A DNA stretch of 64,000 bases from an uncultured Kiloniellaceae bacterium (lineage in GTDB: Bacteria; Pseudomonadota; Alphaproteobacteria; Kiloniellales; Kiloniellaceae), in contig CANLSF010000003.1 in assembly GCA_947493695.1 (NCBI GenBank), positions 434,001 to 498,000 of the forward strand, read 5' to 3'. The notes under the pieces were generated by a model that worked only from the letters and a program-made list of their open reading frames with translations, searched no databases and had not been told where the DNA came from. Both the position numbers and the translations under genes were made by a program. Numbering within the stretch: the stretch's first letter is position 1; each line of letters begins with the position of its first letter. Of this stretch, positions 53,003-61,719 are shown piece by piece.

Positions 53003-53632
53003 TTAGGCGACCAGTCCGGCTTTAGTGGCCTGCATGGCAACAAAACCCGGCAATTTCTCGACCCGGTCGAGCCAGGCACGCAGGTTTTCATAGGCCTCGA
53101 GCGAGACATTGCCTTCCGGCGCATGGGCGATATAGCTGTAGCCAGAGATATCTGCGATCGAGGGCTTTTTACCCGCAAGGTAAGGTCTGCTCGCCAGCAC
53201 ACCATCAATCAAACCCAGTATCCCCGACGCACGCGCAATCAGCTCCTCGGCATTCAGCGGGGCACCAAAAACAGTGACCAAACGTGCAGCCGCGGGTCCA
53301 AAAGCGATCTGACCGGCAGCGACGGACAGCCAACGTTGCACTTCTGCCGCACCCTCGGGATCGCGCGGGTACCAGGTGCCATCGTCGTACTTGGTCGCCA
53401 GATAGATCAGGATGGCGTTTGAATCCGCGACAATGACACCTCCGTCATCGATCACCGGCACCTGTCCCAGGGGATTGAGCGCAATAAAGTCGGCCGCTTT
53501 GTGCGCGCCGTTGGCCATATCGAGATCGACGGTTTCATAAGGCAGCTCTAAAATAGAAAGCAGGAGCTCCACCCGATGGCAGTGCCCCGACAGAGGGTGG
53601 CGGTAGAGCTTGATTGCTTGCGTTGGTTTCAT
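53003..53632 (-). CDS. Glutathione S-transferase
   Basis: This 209-aa GST has the thioredoxin-like domain (LYRHPLSGHCHRVELLLSIL with the active Ser/Tyr-like start, FIALNPLGQVPVIDDGGVIV, ADSNAILIYLATKY) and a helical domain (PSIADISGYSYIAHAPEG). The Asp in the last motif is the N-capping residue of the family. The neighbouring split-barrel flavoprotein and the TetR regulator indicate an electrophile response. A TetR-type operator at 53663-53684 lies 31 bp upstream. Confidence 0.88.
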   Translation of the reverse strand: MKPTQAIKLYRHPLSGHCHRVELLLSILELPYETVDLDMANGAHKAADFIALNPLGQVPVIDDGGVIVADSNAILIYLATKYDDGTWYPRDPEGAAEVQRWLSVAAGQIAFGPAAARLVTVFGAPLNAEELIARASGILGLIDGVLASRPYLAGKKPSIADISGYSYIAHAPEGNVSLEAYENLRAWLDRVEKLPGFVAMQATKAGLVA

Positions 53633-53662
53633 GATTTCTCTCCTCCAGATTTCGCCTCGGTG

Positions 53663-53684
53663 TTTTACCGAACGATTGTTAAAA
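53663..53684. promoter_or_regulatory. TetR-type operator upstream of the GST operon
   Basis: TTTTACCGAACGATTGTTAAAA is shared on the opposite strand with the operator at 54356-54378 (both read ATCGTTCGGTAAAA on one strand). The shared word spans the divergent TetR/flavoprotein gap and this operon, so one regulator likely controls both. Confidence 0.65.
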
Positions 53685-53766
53685 TATCAGACACAAATCC
53701 GTTATACGCCATCACACTTCAGTGCAATTCGGATTGATCCAGGTTTAATTTCTCTAACCTGCGTCC

Positions 53767-54333
53767 TTAAACAACAGGTGCCAGCAGCCGGTCAGGCAGG
53801 CTGGCCAAAATGCGTTTGAAACTCTTCGATGATCCTGTCACACGGGTGTAGACCAGCGCGCCCTCAATCGAGATCAAGGCATCCTCCGCCCTTTCGCGCG
53901 CCGTCACCTTGTCGACACCGGTCTCGATTACCACCTCGGCGATAACCTCTTGCCACGCCTTTGTCGACGCCGCCAGATGGTCAGCAAACAAGACGCCCGC
54001 CTGGCCAAAACCAAAGACATCAAGAACGCAACTCCGCTTGCCGCCTTTGTAAAAGCGGTTAAGCGCCGCCGTCATTTTCTTGAGACGCGAAATCGGGGCC
54101 CCCTGCCCTTGCAGGGGTTTGAAGACATGTTCACCGAACCAGGTCTCGATCTGTTGAAGGACAACCGCCGCCATCTCTTCTTTACCGCCCGGAAAATAGT
54201 AATAGAGGCTGGCTTTCTGCAAACCGGTTGCCTCAGAGAGCCGGGTCAGGCTGGTGCCCTCATACCCCAGCTCGCGAAAGGCGATCGCCAGACGCTCGAT
54301 GACTTCTTCTTTCGACAGCAAAGGGGCTGGCAT
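53767..54333 (-). CDS. TetR family regulator of the GST/flavoprotein cluster
   Basis: This 188-aa protein has a TetR helix-turn-helix at about residues 8-55: VIERLAIAFRELGYEGTSLT, LSEATGLQKASLYYYFPGGK. The C-terminal ligand domain resembles the LmrA/YxaF group (RLKKMTAALNRFYKGGKRSC). It is divergent from the split-barrel protein at 54503, with the operator GAACGATCGTTC between. It probably also represses the GST operon through the related word at 53663. A reactive lipophilic compound is a likely inducer. Confidence 0.86.
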   Translation of the reverse strand: MPAPLLSKEEVIERLAIAFRELGYEGTSLTRLSEATGLQKASLYYYFPGGKEEMAAVVLQQIETWFGEHVFKPLQGQGAPISRLKKMTAALNRFYKGGKRSCVLDVFGFGQAGVLFADHLAASTKAWQEVIAEVVIETGVDKVTARERAEDALISIEGALVYTRVTGSSKSFKRILASLPDRLLAPVV

Positions 54334-54355
54334 GCGATTTCTTACTCTTGACGCT

Positions 54356-54378
54356 ATTGAACGATCGTTCGGTAAAAT
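54356..54378. promoter_or_regulatory. TetR operator with perfect 12-bp palindrome
   Basis: GAACGATCGTTC (54359-54370) is a perfect palindrome within a longer word matching the GST-operon site. It lies 26 bp upstream of the TetR start and 130 bp upstream of the flavoprotein gene, the position expected for control in both directions. Confidence 0.75.
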
Positions 54379-54502
54379 TATATACTGGAAAGCCGGATTT
54401 CAAGAGTTTGTTTCCGGAGGTCCAGCGAATTTTCTCAAACCCGCCCCATGGGCCACAATTCGGAACCAATGCTTCGCAAACTTCACGACCGGAGAAATCA
54501 TC

Positions 54503-55114
54503 ATGGCGAAAGACAGTTTTGTCAGTGACATAGCCTTCACCCCTGCGGTCAAGAAACTACAGGAACGTTATGGGTCGCGCCGTATTTATGCTGACATGGA
54601 ACGTAACGAGGACTGGGCGGACTTCATCACTACAGACCTCGCCGCCTTCGTCGCCGACCGCAATTCCTTCTACCTCTCGACCGTAAACGCCCAGGGCCAG
54701 CCCTATATTCAACACCGCGGTGGCCCCCGGGGTTTTCTAAAAGCGCTCGATGAGAAACGGCTGGCCTTCGCCGACTTCAAAGGCAACAAGCAATACATCT
54801 CGGCCGGCAATCTGAGCGAAAGCTCAAAGGCTTTTATCTTTCTGATGGATTACATGGGACGCCAAAGGGTGAAGGTCTGGGGCCACGCGGAGGTTTCAGA
54901 AGATCCGGAACTTATGGAAGGTCTGATCGTCGAAGGCTATCGCGGGCGTCCGGAACGCGCCATCATTTTCACTGTAGAGGCCTGGAATGCCAACTGCCCC
55001 CAGCACATTCCCCTCAAGTACGACGAAGAGGTCGTGGCTCAGGCCGTCAAGAAACTTGAAACCAGAATTCTGGCACTGGAAAGCGAACTCGCCTCCTTGA
55101 AGCAAAAGTCCTGA
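54503..55114 (+). CDS. Pyridoxamine 5'-phosphate oxidase-family flavin-binding protein
   Basis: This 203-aa split-barrel protein has FVADRNSFYLSTVNAQGQPY, QHRGGPRGFLKALDEKRLAF, a central FLMDYMGRQRVKVWGHAEV strand and the C-terminal EAWNANCPQHIPLKY, which is common in the group that binds FMN or PLP-like ligands. It ends in a Lys/Leu coiled helix. GGAG at 54491 supports the ATG at 54503; the longer open frame upstream would overlap the operator. Divergent from TetR, it is probably induced together with the GST operon. Confidence 0.84.
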   Translation: MAKDSFVSDIAFTPAVKKLQERYGSRRIYADMERNEDWADFITTDLAAFVADRNSFYLSTVNAQGQPYIQHRGGPRGFLKALDEKRLAFADFKGNKQYISAGNLSESSKAFIFLMDYMGRQRVKVWGHAEVSEDPELMEGLIVEGYRGRPERAIIFTVEAWNANCPQHIPLKYDEEVVAQAVKKLETRILALESELASLKQKS

Positions 55115-55120
55115 GCCCCC

Positions 55121-56155
55121 TCATGCCTGACTTGGCCGCAGGGCAATAACGCCCTCGGTCCGCGCACGAACCTCCGGCGATGCCAGACAGCTCGTCAGGG
55201 CTTCGTATCCAGCTGCCCCCGGATAAGGTTTCACCTCTATCGGCCGACTGTGATTGGCGGGGCAAAGGATGATCTTCTCTCCTGCGCCAACCGCGGCCAC
55301 ATCGAGGATCGCGTTGGAGCGTGTGAGCAGAAAGAGTGGTCGAGCTCCCAAGCCGCGGTTTCGCAGATACCCGATCAAAGCTTCCTGTGAGGCTTGGTCC
55401 AGCCCCTGCTCAATCATATCGACTACAAGCGCAGACGAAAGCTCGGCCTCCAGTAAGGTCAGAAGACTGGTCAAGGCAAAGCTCGCCGATGCGCCATCCT
55501 CGATAAGCCAAGCCATGGCACCTTCGACCCGTGACCGCAGCTTCGGATCAGCCTCAAGGTATTCCCAGGCGTCTGCCCCCTCTTCCGCCAGACGCTCCAA
55601 ACCCGCGTATTCAGCGCCAGGCAAGGTTTCCGCAATCTTCTTCGCCAAGCGCGTCTTACCGCTGCCCAGCGGGCCGGTGAGATAGGTCAGCGGGGGGATT
55701 ACATTCAGCTCAAACCTCTCACCGCCCCATGGCCAGGGCAGGTTAAAAGCGATATTGGGTCCACCTCTTGGATCCAGCATCTGCGCAAGATCGTGACCGG
55801 CTGGTGCCTTTCCCTTCGCGAGGTCGGCTCGAAACCTGCGCAGTTTATCGACGCTGTCGGAAAGCTGACCGATCTGGCCTTCGAGTGCCGTCTGATGCGC
55901 GGCCAGGGCCGGCTCAAGACATTGGGGCTCGCCGTCGAACACCTGCGCCACCTGCGCCAGACTCAACCTCAAGGCCCGAAGTGACACAATCTCGGCGGCA
56001 CGCGCCATCTCGGTAGGCCCATATGTCCGCCATCCTGCCGCGGTTCGCAGCGGTGCAACCAGACCGCGTTGCTCATAGAGACGCAGGGCCTTGGTGGAAA
56101 CACCGAGCCGTCTTGCAGCCTCGGACGGGTTCAAAAATTCTGCTGAAGAGCTCAC
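55121..56155 (-). CDS. MerR-family helix-turn-helix fused to a P-loop ATPase-like domain
   Basis: This is a 344-aa protein. Residues 1-75 are a MerR DNA-binding head (NPSEAARRLGVSTKALRLYE, then GWRTYGPTEMARAAEIVSLR). Residues 85-120 form a helix that dimerises. Residues 130-344 make an NTP-binding domain with Walker A GPLGSGKT (161-168), an ALVVDMIEQG segment reminiscent of Walker B and LFLLTRSNAIL after it. MerR regulators rarely carry such an ATPase; output is probably transcription control coupled to nucleotide binding, like an ABC-type switch. It starts with GTG at 56155. No target gene is obvious; it converges on the flavoprotein gene with only a 6-bp gap. Confidence 0.8.
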   Translation of the reverse strand: MSSSAEFLNPSEAARRLGVSTKALRLYEQRGLVAPLRTAAGWRTYGPTEMARAAEIVSLRALRLSLAQVAQVFDGEPQCLEPALAAHQTALEGQIGQLSDSVDKLRRFRADLAKGKAPAGHDLAQMLDPRGGPNIAFNLPWPWGGERFELNVIPPLTYLTGPLGSGKTRLAKKIAETLPGAEYAGLERLAEEGADAWEYLEADPKLRSRVEGAMAWLIEDGASASFALTSLLTLLEAELSSALVVDMIEQGLDQASQEALIGYLRNRGLGARPLFLLTRSNAILDVAAVGAGEKIILCPANHSRPIEVKPYPGAAGYEALTSCLASPEVRARTEGVIALRPSQA

Positions 56156-56283
56156 GACTCACCTCTTGTTTTTGGTTTCATCGCCCTTCTTATCGGGCCG
56201 GTCCCAGGGGCCGGGTCAAGAAGCATTTTTTCGAACGCTGTACTTTTCTCGAAAGTTCATCCTCTGACAGGACCGGTTCAGGA

Positions 56284-57297
56284 CTAATAGAGATCAAACA
56301 TTCCCTGAATGCGCTCCGGATCGTCTGTAACGCTCAGTGCCAGCATGGTCAGCACCCGCGCCTTTTGCGGGTTCAGATTATCTGCTGCGACAATACCCGC
56401 TTCGCACATGGAGGCTCGCCGCAGCACGCGGCCGCTGCCTGCACGTGTGCTCTGGACAATGACGACACCCTTTGATCGCGCGGATAACAGAGCCTCCTGC
56501 TGCAGCGGTGTCACCAGACCGGGCGCCACGCTGGCCATCACGATACCGGAAGCACCAGCCTCGACAAACGCGGTTACAGCCGTGGCGTCCGCGCCTCCGT
56601 AGGTCATTGCAATGTCCACCCGCGGCAGGCTCTGCAATCCGGAGACATCAAATTCCGTATCAGGCGCATGGCGGCGAGCCGGTCGCCGGTAGATCGCGAC
56701 CCGACCGTCTGCATCCGCATAGCCCAGCATACCCAGATCAGGGCTTTGAAAGGTCTCCAGCCGGTGCGTTGAGGTCTTGGTGACTTCGCGAGCCGCCTGA
56801 ATTTCCTCGTTCAGCATCACCAGGACACCAAGCCCAGGGGCTTCCTCGGATACCGCGACCTGGACCGCGTTCAGAAGATTGGGACCTGCATCTGAACCCA
56901 GGGCGTTCTTGGGCCGCTGCGCGCCAACCAAAACCACGGGGATCTTCGTCTTAAGCGTCAGGTTCAGGAAATATGCGGTTTCTTCCAGTGTCGCCGTGCC
57001 GTGAGTCACGACAAAGCCGTCCGGCGCACCCGGTCCCTCCGCCAGATTATGAATTGCCCCAGCAAGCTCTATCCAGTCGCCCGGAGAGACCGCCGAACTC
57101 GAAAGCCGGCGGAAGGAGACCGCTTCAATTTCCGCCAGGCTCTTCAGTTCGGGAAATCTGGCCAGAACTTCGCCAATGTCGTGACGTTCGCCGAACTCCA
57201 CATACTCATAGGTATCCAGCCCGTGCCTGCCGTCGAAGGAGATGGTTCCGCCCGTTCCGATCACCACGACTTTCGGAAGCGTTTTCCCGCCTGCCAA
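56284..57297 (-). CDS. L-asparaginase, type I/II family
   Basis: This 337-aa protein has the two catalytic loops: VVVIGTGGTIS near residue 18, where Thr is the nucleophile, and FVVTHGTATLEETAYFLN near residue 98 with Thr and Asp/Lys relatives, then VLVGAQRPKNALGSD. The PF00710 fold hydrolyses asparagine to aspartate and ammonia. No signal peptide is present, so it is cytoplasmic. A TTG start at 57297 with GGAG upstream is used. It may serve nitrogen supply from asparagine; no operon partner is adjacent. Confidence 0.9.
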   Translation of the reverse strand: MAGGKTLPKVVVIGTGGTISFDGRHGLDTYEYVEFGERHDIGEVLARFPELKSLAEIEAVSFRRLSSSAVSPGDWIELAGAIHNLAEGPGAPDGFVVTHGTATLEETAYFLNLTLKTKIPVVLVGAQRPKNALGSDAGPNLLNAVQVAVSEEAPGLGVLVMLNEEIQAAREVTKTSTHRLETFQSPDLGMLGYADADGRVAIYRRPARRHAPDTEFDVSGLQSLPRVDIAMTYGGADATAVTAFVEAGASGIVMASVAPGLVTPLQQEALLSARSKGVVIVQSTRAGSGRVLRRASMCEAGIVAADNLNPQKARVLTMLALSVTDDPERIQGMFDLY

Positions 57298-57410
57298 GTA
57301 AGAGTCTCCTCTCCAAATCTGTCGAGTTTACCTTGAGAGTCTCATGTTATAGCCACGTCACCTGCAACAACAGAACGAAGAGGAAATTCCCCATTGTCAG
57401 ATTGGGCTTT

Positions 57411-57445
57411 CATAACAATATATCTATAAATATAACAATGTTATG
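57411..57445. promoter_or_regulatory. AT-rich inverted repeat upstream of the enoyl-CoA hydratase gene
   Basis: CATAACA (57411-57417) and TGTTATG (57439-57445) are perfect 7-bp arms. The 35-bp element lies 58 bp before the start codon in an otherwise AT-rich block that may serve as a promoter and operator of the downstream genes. The regulator is not known; the TetR at 58390 is a candidate. Confidence 0.4.
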
Positions 57446-57502
57446 CAGACGCGTGCAGCGCCCTTTTCTGACCGGTTCAGAGCCATACCCAGGAGCCTCT
57501 CT

Positions 57503-58360
57503 ATGCCAAAAGTCCTTTATGAAAAGGACGGCCGTATCGGCCGAATAACCCTCAACCGACCAGAGGTTCTCAATGCGATCGACAACGACCTTCCGCAAGA
57601 GCTTGCCGACTGTGTCGCTCGCGCCAATACCGACCCGGAGATCCATGTCATTCTATTGAGTGGCGCAGGCAAGGCTTTCTGTGCGGGGTATGATCTGAAA
57701 ATCTACGCCGAATACGGTGGCGCGAATCAGGCCATTCAGGAAATGCCGTGGGACCCCATGAAGGATTACGCCTTCATGATGCGCAATACAGAGCTCTTCA
57801 TGTCGCTCTGGCGGAGTCATAAGCCGGTGATCTGCAAGATCCATGGCCACGCCGTCGCCGGCGGGTCCGATATCGCGCTCTGTTCAGATCTGGTGATCAT
57901 GGGTGAAAATGCCGAGATAGGTTATATGCCCTCGCGGGTCTGGGGTTGTCCCACCACTGCGATGTGGGTCTACCGTCTGGGTGCCGAGGGCGCCAAACGG
58001 ATGCTCTTTACCGGCGATAAGATCGATGGGCGCGAAGCAGAGCGCATCGGCCTGATCCACAAGGCCGTAGCGGACGCCGACCTGGACGCTCAGGCTGAAG
58101 CCCTCGCCGAACGCATCTGTGGCGTCCCGGTCAATCAACTGATGATGCACAAACTGGTGATCAATCAGGCCATCGAAGCCATGGGCCTGCGCAACACCCA
58201 GATGATGGCCACCGTGTTCGATGGCATCACCCGTCACAGTCCCGAAGGCATCAACTTTAAGAACCGCGTCGAGACCGCCGGATGGAAGCAGGCAGTGCAG
58301 GAGCGCGATACCGGCAGTTATGACTGGACCGCGGACCGGCCCTTCGATGATCCCGCGTAA
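57503..58360 (+). CDS. Enoyl-CoA hydratase/isomerase family protein
   Basis: This 285-aa crotonase-fold protein has an N-terminal LNRPEVLNAI, the oxyanion hole SGAGKAFCAGYDLKIY near residue 70 and the second oxyanion loop KIHGHAVAGGSDIALCSDLV. The Glu positions of the hydratase pair are partly replaced (SRVWGCPTTAMWVYRLG), so it may be an isomerase or hydrolase rather than a classical hydratase. AGGAG before the ATG at 57503 supports the start over 57443. It is 29 bp ahead of the TetR gene and probably operonic. Confidence 0.85.
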   Translation: MPKVLYEKDGRIGRITLNRPEVLNAIDNDLPQELADCVARANTDPEIHVILLSGAGKAFCAGYDLKIYAEYGGANQAIQEMPWDPMKDYAFMMRNTELFMSLWRSHKPVICKIHGHAVAGGSDIALCSDLVIMGENAEIGYMPSRVWGCPTTAMWVYRLGAEGAKRMLFTGDKIDGREAERIGLIHKAVADADLDAQAEALAERICGVPVNQLMMHKLVINQAIEAMGLRNTQMMATVFDGITRHSPEGINFKNRVETAGWKQAVQERDTGSYDWTADRPFDDPA

Positions 58361-58389
58361 CCAGGCACACCTGAATTGAGGCAGAAGAT

Positions 58390-58998
58390 ATGACGAGTGG
58401 GCAAGTAACGGCGGCCGCCCGCGAGCGCCGGACGATCGCTTTACGCGACGTACGGCGCGGCCTTTTGGTGGACGCTGCAAAAACCGTCTTCAAGGCCGTC
58501 GGTCTGGAAGGCGCAAGCATGCGGAGCATTGCCGCCGAGGCAGGCTGTTCGACAGGTGCGATCTATCCGTATTTTCAAGGTAAGGAAGAGCTCTACGCCG
58601 CGGTTCTCACCAGCACGCTTGAGGCCCTGAAATCAGAGGTTATGGACGCTGTCTCCATTTCCCCGCCCCATGAGGCAGCACAAGCCGGACTGCAGGCTTT
58701 CTTCGATTACTATCTCAAGAACCCGGACGATCTGGCCCTGGGTCTCTATCTTTTCGGCGGTGTCCACCCCACCGGATTGAGCACAAAGTTGAACCGTCCT
58801 CTGAACAAGCTTCTGCGTGAGATTTTCGATCTTGTTGAGAGCGCCTTTGTCCGCGCAGGGGAAACCGATCCCGTTGGCCAGACCGCGTCGGGCATGGCCC
58901 AGGCAACCGGGCTTTTGATCCTGGAGCAGACCGGGCGACTCCGACTCTTCAAGCGTGATGCCTCGGATCTTTTCGCCAAGCACCTCAAGGCGTTGTGA
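58390..58998 (+). CDS. TetR family regulator
   Basis: This 202-aa protein has a helix-turn-helix at about residues 25-70: LLVDAAKTVFKAVGLEGASM, SIAAEAGCSTGAIYPYFQGK. A helical ligand domain makes up the rest. As the second gene after the enoyl-CoA hydratase, it probably senses an acyl-CoA or related acid and controls the operon, perhaps through the inverted repeat at 57411. No other target is visible. Confidence 0.86.
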   Translation: MTSGQVTAAARERRTIALRDVRRGLLVDAAKTVFKAVGLEGASMRSIAAEAGCSTGAIYPYFQGKEELYAAVLTSTLEALKSEVMDAVSISPPHEAAQAGLQAFFDYYLKNPDDLALGLYLFGGVHPTGLSTKLNRPLNKLLREIFDLVESAFVRAGETDPVGQTASGMAQATGLLILEQTGRLRLFKRDASDLFAKHLKAL

Positions 58999-59108
58999 TT
59001 CCGGTTGGCGCAATTTACTTTGACAGGCCAGCGAACATAAATCAGCGTCTCTCGTCCAGACTGAGAGCACTCCCGCCTCTATTGTTCCAATCCAGATAGG
59101 TTCACCGG

Positions 59109-59729
59109 ATGAGCATCAACATCGACACATATTTTGCCCTGAACTCCCCCTGGGCATATCTCGGAAACGCCCGCCTGGAAGAAATTGCGGCGCGCAGAGG
59201 CTGCAGCGTCACCATGAAACCGACAAAGTTTGCCGAGGTTTTCTCGCAGACCGGCGGTGTCCCCCTGGCCAAGCGCTCGCCCGCCCGAAAAGCCTATCGG
59301 ATGATGGAGCTGAAGCGCTGGCGCGATCAACTGAACATCCCCATCCTTCTGGAGCCGAAACACCCGCTGACGGACCACATGCCCGCGATCCGGCTGATCT
59401 TCGCCTCCAACAACGCAGGCATGAACAGCGTGCGCTTCTACACCGAACTCGGCAGAGCCATGTGGGAACGCGATGAAGACATTGCTGATGCCGGGGTTCT
59501 GGCGGCCGCAGCAGAGCGCGCAGGACTGGATGTTGCCGTCCTCGATTCCACGGCGCCTTCGATGGAAGACGTCGCCACCCGGCTCGAACGCAACACTGCC
59601 GATGCTCTCGCCGCCGGGGTCTTCGGCGCGCCGAGCTACGTCCTGCCCGATGGAGAAATCTTCTGGGGACAGGATCGCGTGGAATTCCTCGATCGAGCGC
59701 TGGAGAAGCTGGCAATTGCCGCCGGGTAG
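59109..59729 (+). CDS. 2-hydroxychromene-2-carboxylate isomerase-like DsbA-family protein
   Basis: This 206-aa protein has a thioredoxin-like (kappa-GST) fold. It starts with INIDTYFALNSPWAYLGNAR, where the S-P-W-A-Y-L motif is typical of HCCA isomerases, and contains LFASNNAG-like and GVFGAPSYVLPDGEIFWGQD segments. The Ser at the active position isomerises 2-hydroxychromene-2-carboxylate in naphthalene degradation, or binds glutathione as in kappa GSTs. The gene converges on pcaB with a five-bp gap. Naphthalene genes are not seen, so the role is uncertain. Confidence 0.83.
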   Translation: MSINIDTYFALNSPWAYLGNARLEEIAARRGCSVTMKPTKFAEVFSQTGGVPLAKRSPARKAYRMMELKRWRDQLNIPILLEPKHPLTDHMPAIRLIFASNNAGMNSVRFYTELGRAMWERDEDIADAGVLAAAAERAGLDVAVLDSTAPSMEDVATRLERNTADALAAGVFGAPSYVLPDGEIFWGQDRVEFLDRALEKLAIAAG

Positions 59730-59734
59730 TTGCT

Positions 59735-61075
59735 TCAAACGCCTTTGATCACCCTGTCGATCAGTTCGTCGGTCACACCCAGATAGTTGGCCGGTTCACG
59801 GACATGCGACCAGTCAACAGGCGCATCACTGCGCTCGGGCAGCAGGTCCATCAAGTGCCGTCCGCTCTCAAGCGCATCGCGGCAGGCCGACTTTACCAAA
59901 GCCTGTGCGTCCGGGCGCGGCATGTGTTCGGCAAGCGCGAAGGTCGCAGCTTCGGCCAACAGCAGCCCGTTGGAGGCGTCCAGGTTGGATCGCATGCGCG
60001 CGGTATCAACCTCGAGGTTTTCGGCCAGATAGCGCGCGTGTTTCAACGACACGGCGGTGCAGGTCACCATCTGCGGCAGGGTCAGCCATTCAAGCTGCCA
60101 GGCAACGCCGCCGCGCTCCTGCTCCTGCAGCAAGGCCTGATGCAGCGACGGCAATAAGGTCGTGTTCATCTTCGCCACCGTCACCAGCGCTTCGCTCGAC
60201 ACAGGATTGGATTTCTGAGGCATGGTACTGGACCCGCCACGCCCGCCACCACCCGACGCCTGCCCGCCCTCGCGGACTTCACCGACTTCGCTCTGAGACA
60301 GAAGAACGACGTCCTGCCCCACCTTACCCAGAGACCCGGAGACCAGCGACAGCCAACCGGCAAACTCCGCAAGACCGTCGCGCTGAGTATGCCAGGGCAC
60401 ATCGGGCGAGGCTAACTCCAGCTCGACGGCCAAAGCCTCCATCACCTCCAGCCCTCGCCCGCCGAGCGCCGAAAGCGTGCCCACCGCGCCGCCGAACTGA
60501 ACCGAGAGCAAACGCGAACGCAATTCCTCCAGGCGAACGCGATGTCGCAACAGCGGCGCAAGCCAGTTTGCGACCTTCAGGCCAAAGGTCATGGGAAGCG
60601 CCTGCTGGGAACGGGTTCGCGCCGGCATGACGCTTCCCCGGTGAGCTTTCGCCATCAGCGCCAGCGCGTGAACGATTTTGTCCAACTCTCTCTCGAGTAC
60701 CGCAACTGCCTGCCCGAGCGAGAGGGTCAACGCCGTATCCATGATGTCCTGGCTGGTTGCGCCCCAGTGCAGGTACTGCCCTGCCTCGTCATCGATCCGT
60801 TTGCGCAATGCAGCCACCAGGGTCGGAACCGGCACGCCTGCGTCCCCGGTTCCATCCGTAAGTTCACCCACCGGCAACGTCATACCGGACAACGCTGCAT
60901 CGATCGCCTGCGCCGCGTCAGTGGGAATAACACCCAGCCTGCCCTGCACCCGCGCCAAAGCAGCCTCGACGCGCAGCATCTGATCGACATAAGCCTGATC
61001 ATCAAAAAGCTGCGCGACCTCGCGGTCGGAAAACAGCGACTGAAAGAGAATAGAATCGAAAAGACTGACGGTCAT
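59735..61075 (-). CDS. pcaB: 3-carboxy-cis,cis-muconate cycloisomerase PcaB
   Basis: This 446-aa member of the fumarase/aspartase superfamily has the signature GGSSTMPQKSNPVSSEAL near residue 280, HWGATSQDIMDTALTLSLGQ near residue 105 and a C-terminal helical domain. It closes 3-carboxymuconate to 4-carboxymuconolactone in the protocatechuate branch of the beta-ketoadipate pathway. It is last in the pcaDCHGB operon, 50 bp behind pcaG. The product goes to PcaC and then PcaD, both encoded upstream. The His in TSQD is the catalytic region of the family. Confidence 0.93.
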   Translation of the reverse strand: MTVSLFDSILFQSLFSDREVAQLFDDQAYVDQMLRVEAALARVQGRLGVIPTDAAQAIDAALSGMTLPVGELTDGTGDAGVPVPTLVAALRKRIDDEAGQYLHWGATSQDIMDTALTLSLGQAVAVLERELDKIVHALALMAKAHRGSVMPARTRSQQALPMTFGLKVANWLAPLLRHRVRLEELRSRLLSVQFGGAVGTLSALGGRGLEVMEALAVELELASPDVPWHTQRDGLAEFAGWLSLVSGSLGKVGQDVVLLSQSEVGEVREGGQASGGGGRGGSSTMPQKSNPVSSEALVTVAKMNTTLLPSLHQALLQEQERGGVAWQLEWLTLPQMVTCTAVSLKHARYLAENLEVDTARMRSNLDASNGLLLAEAATFALAEHMPRPDAQALVKSACRDALESGRHLMDLLPERSDAPVDWSHVREPANYLGVTDELIDRVIKGV

Positions 61076-61125
61076 GGTTTCAGCTTATACCAGATTGTGG
61101 AGCGTCGACATGAAAGACCGACCCT

Positions 61126-61716
61126 TCACAGATCGAAGAACACCGTCTCCTTCGGGCCTTGCATATGGATGTCGAAGCGATAGACCGTTGTCCCCTTCCG
61201 GGTATCTCGTTCCGCAATCAAAGTGCCGCGCCGTTCGGCGGGAACCGTTGCAAGCACCGGATCGGTGGTATTGGCTTCGGCTTCATCTGAAAAGTAGATC
61301 CGCGTGTAGGCGTGATTAAGCATCCCGCGCATAAAGACAATGACATTGATGTGCGGTGCCTGCCCCTGTCCGACCGCGCCGGGTTTGACGGTCTCAAAGA
61401 AAAAGCGCTGCTCGGGATCCGTACCCGTCCCGACCCGACCGAAACCTTTAAAGCCCGTGTTGGAGCCCCGGTTATCCGATGGATGCGCGTAACGCCCGGC
61501 GGTATCGGCCTGCCAGATCTCAATCATCGCATCACCGACCGCAGCACCTTCCCCGTCGAAAACCTGGCCTTCAATGCGAATGGCCGTGCCCTCCTGGTTT
61601 TCGCCTGTAAGCTGCGGCATGGCGACAGAATTCAGATTGTAGTCATATTGCTCCGGGGTCAGGCCATAGGCAAAGAAAGGCCCGATGGTTTGCGACGGCG
61701 TTTGTTTTTTGGTCAT
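61126..61716 (-). CDS. pcaG: Protocatechuate 3,4-dioxygenase alpha subunit PcaG
   Basis: This 196-aa protein has the intradiol dioxygenase fold with QTIGPFFAYGLTPEQYDYNL at the N-terminus and the IEGQVFDGEGAAVGDAMIEI beta motif. The alpha subunit lacks the iron ligands and pairs with PcaH. Its start is four bases after the pcaH stop, so translation is coupled. Together they split protocatechuate to 3-carboxy-cis,cis-muconate. Confidence 0.93.
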   Translation of the reverse strand: MTKKQTPSQTIGPFFAYGLTPEQYDYNLNSVAMPQLTGENQEGTAIRIEGQVFDGEGAAVGDAMIEIWQADTAGRYAHPSDNRGSNTGFKGFGRVGTGTDPEQRFFFETVKPGAVGQGQAPHINVIVFMRGMLNHAYTRIYFSDEAEANTTDPVLATVPAERRGTLIAERDTRKGTTVYRFDIHMQGPKETVFFDL

Positions 61717-61719
61717 GAT

